A stretch of 64,000 nt of DNA, from assembly GCF_030269685.1 (NCBI RefSeq), contig NZ_BSTT01000004.1, positions 248,001 to 312,000 of the forward strand, written 5' to 3'. Positions 1 to 5,966 of the stretch are shown piece after piece (within the stretch, counting starts at the first letter, position 1; every line of letters starts with the position of its first letter). The DNA is from Actinomycetospora sp. NBRC 106378 (GTDB taxonomy: Bacteria; Actinomycetota; Actinomycetes; Mycobacteriales; Pseudonocardiaceae). Made by a program: the position numbers and the translations under genes. The notes below the pieces were generated by a model. It had not been told where the DNA came from and made no database searches. It saw nothing but the letters and a program-made list of their open reading frames with translations.

Positions 1-2
1 AC

Positions 3-638
3 GCGGGCGCGCGGGTGCTGCTGGTCGACTGCGACCCGCTCGGGGGCGGGCTGGACCTGGTGGTCGGCGCCGAGCAGGTCGACGGCCTGCGGTGGCCGGG
101 GCTCGCGCTCGGCGGCGGCCGGGTGGCGGCCTCGTCGCTGCACGCGGCGCTGCCGCGGGCGGGCGGGCCGTTGACGGTGCTCGCCTGCGACCGGCACGGG
201 CCGGGCCCGGCGCCCGACGCGGCGGTGGCGGTCGTGGAGGCGGGCCGCCGGGCCGGCGACACCGTGGTGTGCGACCTGCCGCGCCACCTCACCGACACGG
301 CGGCCGCGGTCCTCGCCGTGGCCGACCTGACGGTGCTGGTGGTCCCCGCCGAGGTGCGCGCGACGGCGGCGGCGTCCCGGGTCGCCGGGCTCGTCGCCGA
401 GCACGGCGGGGCGGTCGGGGTCGTGGTTCGCGGCCCGGCCCCGGGCGGGTTGACCGGCGAGGACGTTGCGGCCGCGCTCGGGCTCGAGGTGCTGGCGTCG
501 GTCGACGCGGAGCCCGGTCTGGCGGCCGCGATGGACCACGGGACGGTGCCCGGCGTCCGGCGGGGACCGCTGGCCGACGCGGCCGAGGCCGTGCTCGACG
601 CCCTCGAGGGAGCGGGAGGTCCGTCGCTGGCGGCGTGA
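3..638 (+). CDS. ssd: Ssd/CpaE-like septum-site/Tad localisation ATPase (5' truncated)
   Basis: The reading frame is open from base 3, so the start lies upstream of the window. About 211 C-terminal residues are visible. The segment VLLVDCDPLGGGLDL resembles the core of the MinD/ParA/CpaE P-loop superfamily, where an Asp follows a hydrophobic strand, and CDLPRH and LTVLVVPAE look like later strands of the same fold. The Walker A loop would sit before the visible part. Such proteins sit at the head of actinobacterial Tad loci (the Ssd/Rv3660c type). The family role is a cell-division or pilus-positioning ATPase. A strong hairpin follows the stop, so this gene probably ends its own transcript before tadA. 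The family call rests on sequence pattern plus neighbours. Confidence 0.75.
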   Translation, partial: AGARVLLVDCDPLGGGLDLVVGAEQVDGLRWPGLALGGGRVAASSLHAALPRAGGPLTVLACDRHGPGPAPDAAVAVVEAGRRAGDTVVCDLPRHLTDTAAAVLAVADLTVLVVPAEVRATAAASRVAGLVAEHGGAVGVVVRGPAPGGLTGEDVAAALGLEVLASVDAEPGLAAAMDHGTVPGVRRGPLADAAEAVLDALEGAGGPSLAA

Positions 639-651
639 GGCGGTCGGTGTG

Positions 652-682
652 CGACCCGGCTCCCCACGGGGGAGCCGGGTCG
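652..682 (+). terminator. Hairpin terminator after ssd
   Basis: A perfect 14-bp inverted repeat (CGACCCGGCTCCCC at 652-665, complement at 669-682) with a 3-nt loop lies 13 nt after the ssd stop. There is no long T-run, as is common in high-GC actinobacteria. It implies that tadA is transcribed from its own promoter within 683-832. Confidence 0.7.
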
Positions 683-832
683 TCGTCGTGCCTGCCCGCG
701 GTGGCGTTCGGAGCAGTGGGTTGTCCCCACCGGCAGCCGGTGCCCGGGTTGTCCACAGAGCAGTGATCGCCGTTCGACCGCGGTGCTCGGGCTCGGGCAG
801 CGTCGACGTCGATCGGGCGGGAGGTGTGGGGG

Positions 833-2092
833 ATGGCGGACGGCGGGGTGCCGGACCTGGTGGAACGGGTCCGGACGCGGCTCGCGGCGGCGGGCGGCGA
901 GGCGGGGGTGGCGGAGCTGGCGGCGGCGGTGCGTGCCGAGGCCCGCGGGGTGGTGGGGGACGCCGACGTCCTCGCGGCGGTGCGCACGCTGCAGCGCGAG
1001 TTCGTCGGGGCGGGGCCGTTGGAGCCGCTGCTGCGCGATCCGGCCGTGTCCGACGTGCTGGTCACCGCACCGGACGCGGTGTGGGTCGACCGCGGGGCGG
1101 GGCTGGAGCGGGCGGGGGTGTCGTTCGCGGACGAGGACGCGGTGCGGCGCCTCGCGCAGCGGCTGGCCGCCGCCGCGGGTCGTCGGCTCGACGACGCCAG
1201 CCCGTACGTCGACGCGCGGCTGCCGGGCAGCGGGGTGCGCCTGCACGCGGTGCTCCCGCCGGTCGCGGCGGACGGGACGTGCGTGTCGCTGCGCGTGCTG
1301 CGTCCGGCGTGCCACGACCTGGACGCGCTGGAGGCCGGGGGGACGGTCGACGCGACTGGGCGGGCGCTGCTGGAGGCGGTCGTGGCCGCGCGCCTGGCGT
1401 TCCTCGTCGTCGGGGGCACCGGGTCGGGCAAGACGACGGTGCTCTCGGCGCTCCTCGCCCGCGTCCCGGCCTCCGAGCGGATCGTCGTGGTCGAGGACGC
1501 CGAGGAGCTGCGGCCCGCGCACCCGCACGTGGTGCGGCTCGTCTCCCGGCCGGCCAACGTCGAGGGAGCCGGGACGGTGCTGCTGCGCGACCTCGTCCGG
1601 CAGGCGCTGCGGATGCGCCCCGACCGGCTGGTGGTCGGAGAGGTCCGCGGCGCCGAGGTCTGTGAGCTGCTGGCGGCGCTCAACACCGGGCACGACGGCG
1701 GGGCGGGCACGGTGCACGCCAACTCCCCGCGGGAGGTCCCGGCACGGCTCGAGGCCCTCGCCGCCCTCGGCGGGATGAGCCCGGCGGCGCTGCGCAGCCA
1801 GATGGCGGCCGCGGTGCAGGCGGTGCTCCACGTGCGGCGGGTGCCCGACGGTCGGCGGGTCCTCGAGGCGGTGGGGGTGCTGCGCCGCACCGAGGGCGAT
1901 GCGGTCACGGTGGTGCCGGCCTGGGGGCGCGAGGAGGGCTGGGCGCCCGGTCGGGCCGACCTGGGGGCGATGCTCGCCGAGCGCGGGGTCGCGGCGCCGT
2001 GGACGGGCACGTCCGCGCAGGCCCCGGCGCCCCGGGCGACGACGCCGCGGCTGGCCGGCGGGGTCGCGAGCCTGCGGTCGGTGTCGGCGTGA
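833..2092 (+). CDS. tadA: TadA/CpaF family secretion ATPase
   Basis: This is the cytoplasmic motor ATPase of a Tad (type IVc pilus/type II-like) secretion system. It hydrolyses ATP to drive pilin assembly through the TadB/TadC platform. Walker A is VVGGTGSGKTT (near residue 200), the Walker B region is RLVVGEVRGAE, and the His-box follows as HDGGAGTVHANS. The length of 419 aa fits the family. ATG 833 is chosen because GGGAGG sits just upstream; a GTG at 824 is possible. The last bases overlap the next gene as GTGA, so translation is probably coupled. It belongs to the actinobacterial Tad neighbourhood that also holds a DUF1998 helicase. Confidence 0.93.
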   Translation: MADGGVPDLVERVRTRLAAAGGEAGVAELAAAVRAEARGVVGDADVLAAVRTLQREFVGAGPLEPLLRDPAVSDVLVTAPDAVWVDRGAGLERAGVSFADEDAVRRLAQRLAAAAGRRLDDASPYVDARLPGSGVRLHAVLPPVAADGTCVSLRVLRPACHDLDALEAGGTVDATGRALLEAVVAARLAFLVVGGTGSGKTTVLSALLARVPASERIVVVEDAEELRPAHPHVVRLVSRPANVEGAGTVLLRDLVRQALRMRPDRLVVGEVRGAEVCELLAALNTGHDGGAGTVHANSPREVPARLEALAALGGMSPAALRSQMAAAVQAVLHVRRVPDGRRVLEAVGVLRRTEGDAVTVVPAWGREEGWAPGRADLGAMLAERGVAAPWTGTSAQAPAPRATTPRLAGGVASLRSVSA

Positions 2093-2895
2093 GCGCCCCC
2101 GTCGCCCTCCTCCTCGGCGCTGCGGCCGTCCTGACCTGGCCGGGGTCGCCCGCCCCGGTCCGGGTGCGCGCCCTCGCGGCGGCGGTGTCGGGCCCGCGGG
2201 CCGTCCGACGTCCGCCCGTCGTCGCGCTGGTGACCGTCGGGCTCGGTGCGGTGGTCCTCCTCGCCGGACCCGGCGGCGGTGTGGCGGCCGCCGTGGTGGG
2301 CGGCGTGCTGTGGCGGGCCCGCACCGCCCGTCGGCGTGACCGCGCGCGGCGCACGGCGGTCGCGGGGCTCGCGGAGGGGCTGGCCGGGTTCGCGGCCGAC
2401 CTGCGCGCGGGCCATCCGCCCGCCGTCGCGGCCGGCGCCGCCGCCCGGGACGCCCACGCGGTGTGTGCCCGCGCGCTGACGCTGGTGGAGGCCACGGCCC
2501 GGCTCGGTGGGGACGTCCCGGGGGCCCTGCGCGCGCACGCCGACACGGAGCCGCTGGTCGGCGGGCACGTCCGACGGCTCGCCGACGCGTGGGCGCTCGC
2601 CGACCGCCACGGCATCGGTCTCGCCGGGTTGGCGGAGGCGGTCGCGGAGGACCTGCGTGCGAGGGCCCGGTTCGAGGGCCGGCTGGGTGCGCAGCTCGCC
2701 GGTCCGCGGACGACGGCCGGTGTGCTCGCGGTCCTGCCGGTCGTCGGCCTGCTCCTCGGGCAGCTGCTGGGCGCCCGGCCGTGGGCGGTGCTGACCGGCA
2801 CGGCGCTCGGTCAGGGCCTGCTCGTCGTCGGGGCCGTGCTCGTCGCCGCAGGGCTGGAGTGGAGCGCCCGACTCACGGCACGGGTCGTCCGGTGA
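2089..2895 (+). CDS. tadB: TadB-like type II/IV secretion platform membrane protein
   Basis: This 268-aa inner-membrane protein has hydrophobic segments near the N-terminus (VALLLGAAAVLTW, VALVTVGLGAVVLL) and at the C-terminus (VLAVLPVVGLLLGQLLGA and the following segment). In between lies a soluble helical region (GLAEGLAGFAADLRAGHP) typical of the T2SSF/GspF domain. The family forms the platform on which the TadA ATPase acts. The GTG start at 2089 overlaps the tadA stop, and its own stop overlaps the next GTG, giving a tight tadA-tadB-tadC operon. Assigning TadB rather than TadC follows from gene order and is less certain than the domain call. Confidence 0.85.
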   Translation: MSAPVALLLGAAAVLTWPGSPAPVRVRALAAAVSGPRAVRRPPVVALVTVGLGAVVLLAGPGGGVAAAVVGGVLWRARTARRRDRARRTAVAGLAEGLAGFAADLRAGHPPAVAAGAAARDAHAVCARALTLVEATARLGGDVPGALRAHADTEPLVGGHVRRLADAWALADRHGIGLAGLAEAVAEDLRARARFEGRLGAQLAGPRTTAGVLAVLPVVGLLLGQLLGARPWAVLTGTALGQGLLVVGAVLVAAGLEWSARLTARVVR

Positions 2896-3473
2896 CCGGC
2901 GTCCTGCTCGCGGTGCTGCTGCTCGCCGTTGCCCTGCTCGTGTCCCCGGGGCCGGTCGACGCCGCCCACCGCCTGGCCGCGCTCGACCGTCCGCCCGCGC
3001 GATCCTCCGTCCTCCTGCGGCCGGACCGCCCGGACCCCTGGCGCGAGGCGGGCGGGTGGGACGAGCTCGCCGCCTGTCTGCGGGCGGGCCTCCCGCTCGA
3101 TCTCGCGGTCCGCGCGGTCGCCGACTCCGCCCCGGACGCGACCGCGGCCGCGCTGACCGGGGTCGCCGACCTCGTCGCTCTCGGCGCCGATCCCGCGGCG
3201 GCCTGGCTGCCCGCGCTCGAGGAGCCCTCCACCGCGCGGCTCGCCCGGGCCGCCCGTCGCTCGGCCCGCAGCGGTGCGGCCGTCGCGGAGGTGGCGGCGA
3301 CCGTCGCGGCCGACGTCCGGGCCGAGGCCGGTGAGGCGGTCGCCGCCCGGGCCGAACGCGCCGGGGTGCTCGTCGCCGGCCCGCTCGGGCTGTGTTTCCT
3401 GCCGGCCTTCCTGGCGCTGGGGATCGCCCCGGTCGTCATCGGGCTGGCGGGCCCGCTGCTGGAGCGGACATGA
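2892..3473 (+). CDS. tadC: TadC-like type II/IV secretion platform membrane protein
   Basis: This 193-aa protein starts with a hydrophobic segment (VLLAVLLLAVALLVSPG). A T2SSF-like helical domain follows (WDELAACLRAGLPLDLAVRAV; AARRSARSGAAVAEVAATVA), and it ends with a membrane hairpin (VAGPLGLCFLPAFLALGIAPVVIG). It is the presumed partner of the upstream TadB-like platform protein. The GTG at 2892 overlaps the preceding stop. It is shorter than full GspF-type proteins, which is usual for split actinobacterial TadB/TadC pairs. The next gene starts 40 nt later with its own ribosome binding site. Confidence 0.82.
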   Translation: MTGVLLAVLLLAVALLVSPGPVDAAHRLAALDRPPARSSVLLRPDRPDPWREAGGWDELAACLRAGLPLDLAVRAVADSAPDATAAALTGVADLVALGADPAAAWLPALEEPSTARLARAARRSARSGAAVAEVAATVAADVRAEAGEAVAARAERAGVLVAGPLGLCFLPAFLALGIAPVVIGLAGPLLERT

Positions 3474-3515
3474 CCACCGGCGCCCACCCGGGGCCCGGGA
3501 CGGAAGGAGAACGTG

Positions 3516-3728
3516 ATGGAGAACCCCACGACCGCGGTCGCGCTGCTGACGGCCCGGCTGACGGCGCTGATGCGGTCCGACGACGGCATGTCGACGGTCG
3601 AGTACGCCGTCGGGCTGGTGGCCGCGGCGGCGTTCGCCGGACTGCTGATCGTGATCATCAACGGTGCGGGGGTCCTGGACGCCCTGACCGGGCTGATCGA
3701 ACGGGCCCTCGCCCCGGCCGCCGGCTGA
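3516..3728 (+). CDS. DUF4244 Flp-pilin-like small membrane protein
   Basis: This 70-aa protein has the motif DDGMSTVEYAVGLVAAAAFAG. That matches a prepilin-type signal: a short charged head, then Gly-Met-Ser-Thr-Val-Glu-Tyr, then a hydrophobic helix. The Glu-Tyr pair is the hallmark of Flp/TadE pseudopilins processed by a prepilin peptidase, and the family is usually annotated DUF4244. It is the likely major pilin of this Tad locus. ATG 3516 has an AAGGAG ribosome site at optimal spacing; GTG 3513 is an in-frame alternative. No prepilin peptidase is present in the window, so processing must rely on a gene elsewhere. Confidence 0.85.
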   Translation: MENPTTAVALLTARLTALMRSDDGMSTVEYAVGLVAAAAFAGLLIVIINGAGVLDALTGLIERALAPAAG

Positions 3729-3745
3729 TCGGCGACGACCGGGGC

Positions 3746-4135
3746 ATGGCCACCGTCGAGGCCGCGATCGCCCTGGGCGCCCTCGTCCTGGTGTTCGCGG
3801 TGGTGCTCGCGGGCCTCGGCGCCGTGGTCGCCCGCATCCGCTGCGTGGACGCGGCGGGTGAGGCCGCGCGGCGCGCCTCCCGGGACGACGGGATCGGTGC
3901 GGGCGAGCTCGCCGCGGACCTACCCCCGGGCGCCACGGTGACCGTGACGAGCGAGGGAGACACGGTGCGGGTCCGCGTCGGGCTCCCGCCCCTCGGCGGG
4001 GCACTGCGGGGCCTGCAGGTCTCGGCGGAGGCCGTCGCGGCCCGGGAGCCCTCCGTCGCCGGGCCGACAGGGGTGCCCGACGGTGGGTCCGCGACGCCCG
4101 GTGCGGAGGTCACGCCCGAGGAGCTGCCGCCGTGA
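3746..4135 (+). CDS. TadE-like pseudopilin
   Basis: The sequence DDRGMATVEAAIALGALVLVFAVV is a TadE-type prepilin helix: Arg-Gly-Met, a Glu at mature position 5, then a long hydrophobic stretch. A globular region with beta-strand character follows (ATVTVTSEGDTVRVRVG) and then a Pro/Glu-rich tail. The start is uncertain. ATG 3746 lies inside the processing motif itself, while the DDRG part would need a non-standard start such as CTG 3725 overlapping the previous stop. Protein length is about 129-136 aa. The stop overlaps the next GTG, so it is translationally coupled to the second TadE-like gene. Confidence 0.78.
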   Translation: MATVEAAIALGALVLVFAVVLAGLGAVVARIRCVDAAGEAARRASRDDGIGAGELAADLPPGATVTVTSEGDTVRVRVGLPPLGGALRGLQVSAEAVAAREPSVAGPTGVPDGGSATPGAEVTPEELPP

Positions 4136-4497
4136 GGGCGGTGGTGACCGACGACCGCGGCGCCGCGACGGTCGTGGCCGCGGCGATGATCGGTGCCCTC
4201 ACGCTGCTGCTCGCCAGCGTGCTCGTGCTCGGGTCGGCGGTCGCGACCCGGCACCGGGCGGCGATCGCGGCGGACCTCGCCGCGCTCGGAGGCGCGGCCG
4301 AGGGCGTGCGGGGTCAGCAGGCGGGCTGCGACCGGGCTGGCGATCTCGCCGGGCGCAACGGCGGCGAGCTGCGGTCGTGCACGTGGCAGGGCTGGGATCT
4401 GGAGGTCGTCGTGGCCGTGAGCTGCGGATGTCTCCCTGCCGGTGGCTCGGCCACCGTGCGCGCTCGGGCAGGTCCTGTGGTGAAGGTCATGGGTTGA
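4132..4497 (+). CDS. TadE-like protein of the Rv3654c type
   Basis: This 121-aa protein begins MRAVVTDDRGAATVVAAAM followed by a hydrophobic helix (IGALTLLLASVLVLGSAVA), again a pseudopilin-like N-terminus. Here the conserved Glu is replaced (GAATVVAA), as is typical of the second, Rv3654c-like TadE paralogue. Its C-terminal part holds four Cys residues (AGCDRAG, RSCTWQG, SCGCLP) that could form disulfides outside the cell. The GTG start overlaps the preceding stop. It closes the Tad operon; 275 nt follow before the next gene. Confidence 0.82.
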   Translation: MRAVVTDDRGAATVVAAAMIGALTLLLASVLVLGSAVATRHRAAIAADLAALGGAAEGVRGQQAGCDRAGDLAGRNGGELRSCTWQGWDLEVVVAVSCGCLPAGGSATVRARAGPVVKVMG

Positions 4498-4772
4498 ATC
4501 GCCGGGGGCGCGGTGACCGATCGTCATCAGATCGTGTCCTGCGAGGACGAGCGGCCCGACGTCCCCGTCGAGCGGCGACACGGATGGTGCAGCCGGGACG
4601 AGTGGTGCGCCGACCGCCCGCCGAATGCGCGTTCGCCCGTTCGACGGTGCCAGGACGGGCGCTCGGCGTTCCGGCGGGTCCGATGGGCGACGACGGGTGG
4701 AAATCGGGGCGGAACCTGCCGTTACTGGAACAGGAACACCGCACGGGGTGGACCAGTACCGGGAGGACCCGC

Positions 4773-5420
4773 ATGCAGTGGTGGGACAGCTACCGCGCCG
4801 TCTACGGCACCGAGCTCCGCGCCGAGGCGATGGTGCTCGCCGACCACGGCTGGGCGGTGGTCCCGGGCACCTTCCCGCAGGGGGAGGTCTGGACGGGTCG
4901 TGCGGAGGCGCCGCAGGTCGGTCCCGTGCCCGTGCTCGACGACTGGGCGGCCAGGGCGACGACCGACACGGCCCAGATCGCCGACTGGTGGTCGGGCCTG
5001 CCGTACTCGATCCTGCTGCCGACCGGCCTCACGTTCGACGTCATCGAGGTGCCCGCGAGCATCGGCCGGCGGGCGGCCGCGGCCCTGCGCGCGGTGGGTG
5101 CCCCGGTGCCGATCGCCGCGACGCCGACCGGTGAGTGGCTCTTCCCGGTCCTGCCCGGTGAGCCGCTGCGGCCCGACCTCGCGGGGCGCCCGGGCATGAC
5201 GCTCCACGGCCGCGGCAGCTACCTCACCGCGCCGCCCTCGACGTTCCCGCAGGGCTCGATCCACTGGCGGGTCCGCCCGGCGGTATCCGGCTGGCGGCTG
5301 CCCGACCCCTACAGCGTCCAGGACGCGATGGCCGAGGCCGTCCGCGAGCGCCCGCACCGCGGGCTCGGCGGCAGCTCGACCTACCGCCTGGCGACGGTCG
5401 CCACGGGCATCCGCTCGTAG
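4773..5420 (+). CDS. Short primase/polymerase (Prim-Pol) N-terminal-like protein
   Basis: This 215-aa protein resembles the N-terminal half of the bifunctional DNA primase/polymerase family: AEAMVLADHGWAVVPG at residues 15-30, a central IADWWSGLPYSILLPTG, and a later GMTLHGRGSYLTAPPST. The region that carries the catalytic acidic pair in active Prim-Pol enzymes reads FDVIEVPAS, so metal-dependent catalysis is doubtful. It stands alone, with no helicase domain attached. ATG 4773 follows GGGAGG with good spacing. Upstream bases 4498-4772 show no convincing gene. Similar short proteins are common in actinobacteria and their role is not established. Confidence 0.7.
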   Translation: MQWWDSYRAVYGTELRAEAMVLADHGWAVVPGTFPQGEVWTGRAEAPQVGPVPVLDDWAARATTDTAQIADWWSGLPYSILLPTGLTFDVIEVPASIGRRAAAALRAVGAPVPIAATPTGEWLFPVLPGEPLRPDLAGRPGMTLHGRGSYLTAPPSTFPQGSIHWRVRPAVSGWRLPDPYSVQDAMAEAVRERPHRGLGGSSTYRLATVATGIRS

Positions 5421-5538
5421 CACCCGCACCACTACCACAACTGAAGACTCGGGTCGGCCAGGACCGCCGACGACGTCCCGCGGAGCGCGCCCTGCCCCGC
5501 TGCTGCCCGCGAGGGGGACGTCCCGGTCCGGCAGACCC

Positions 5539-5635
5539 GCGGCGGTGGGCACCGGCACGATGCAGCGCCCGCCCGGCGGCCCCCTGGAGACGTGCCGCCG
5601 TCCGCGTGGAGCGCGCCCCTGGTGCCCACCGCCGC
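5539..5635. repeat. 15-bp inverted repeat pair, outer hairpin of island
   Basis: GCGGCGGTGGGCACC at 5539-5553 pairs perfectly with 5621-5635, enclosing 67 nt. It belongs to a dense palindrome island filling the 546-nt gap between two convergent genes. I see no convincing gene in 5421-5966; the open frames here follow the repeats. Confidence 0.7.
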
Positions 5636-5644
5636 CCGAAACAG

Positions 5645-5684
5645 CGCCGCAGGGCGGGTCGAGTCACCTCCCCGCCCTGCGGCG
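5645..5684. terminator. 14-bp hairpin in convergent intergenic island
   Basis: CGCCGCAGGGCGGG at 5645-5658 and its exact complement at 5671-5684, with a 12-nt loop. This is a strong candidate for a bidirectional terminator between the Prim-Pol-like gene and the helicase gene. Confidence 0.6.
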
Positions 5685-5693
5685 TGGCAGACC

Positions 5694-5805
5694 TCCCCGC
5701 GGGCCGAGCGTCCCCCGAAGACCTCGGCCCGCGGTGGACCCCACCAGCTTCCCCGCGGGCCGAGCGTCCCCCGAAGACCTCGGCCCGCGGAGGACCCCAC
5801 GTTCC
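5694..5805. repeat. Tandem 56-bp repeat, each copy with a 12-bp hairpin
   Basis: Two copies (5694-5749 and 5750-5805) differ at few positions. Each contains CCGCGGGCCGAG and its complement CTCGGCCCGCGG around a 14-nt loop (5697-5734 and 5753-5790). A degenerate start of a third copy follows. Confidence 0.75.
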
Positions 5806-5930
5806 CCCCGCGAGAGTGACGTCAGGCAGCTTTTCGGTCCGCCGGGCCTGCGTGGTGTCGCCCTCGCGGCGGGCGGCCCGGCACACGTCCGGTCGGCCCT
5901 GCACGAAAGTGCCGTTCGCAGCTTCTCTGT

Positions 5931-5955
5931 GAGCGAGAGTGCCGTTCGCTCACAC
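5931..5955. terminator. Small hairpin near helicase 3' end
   Basis: GTGAGCGA and TCGCTCAC flank GAGTGCCGT. Together with the nearby partial copy of AGTGCCGTTCGC just upstream, this sits about 15 nt beyond the helicase stop on the minus strand and probably ends that transcript. Confidence 0.5.
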
Positions 5956-5966
5956 CGGGCCGGGGA

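Noticed and set aside
289-2610. Minus-strand open frame opposite ssd/tadA/tadB
   Set aside because: Antisense to three conserved Tad genes; Arg/Pro/Ser-rich with no recognisable domain.
5694-5805. CRISPR array at the repeat islands (5.7, 22.9, 39.8 kb)
   Set aside because: Repeats are contiguous with no variable spacers, and no cas genes are present.
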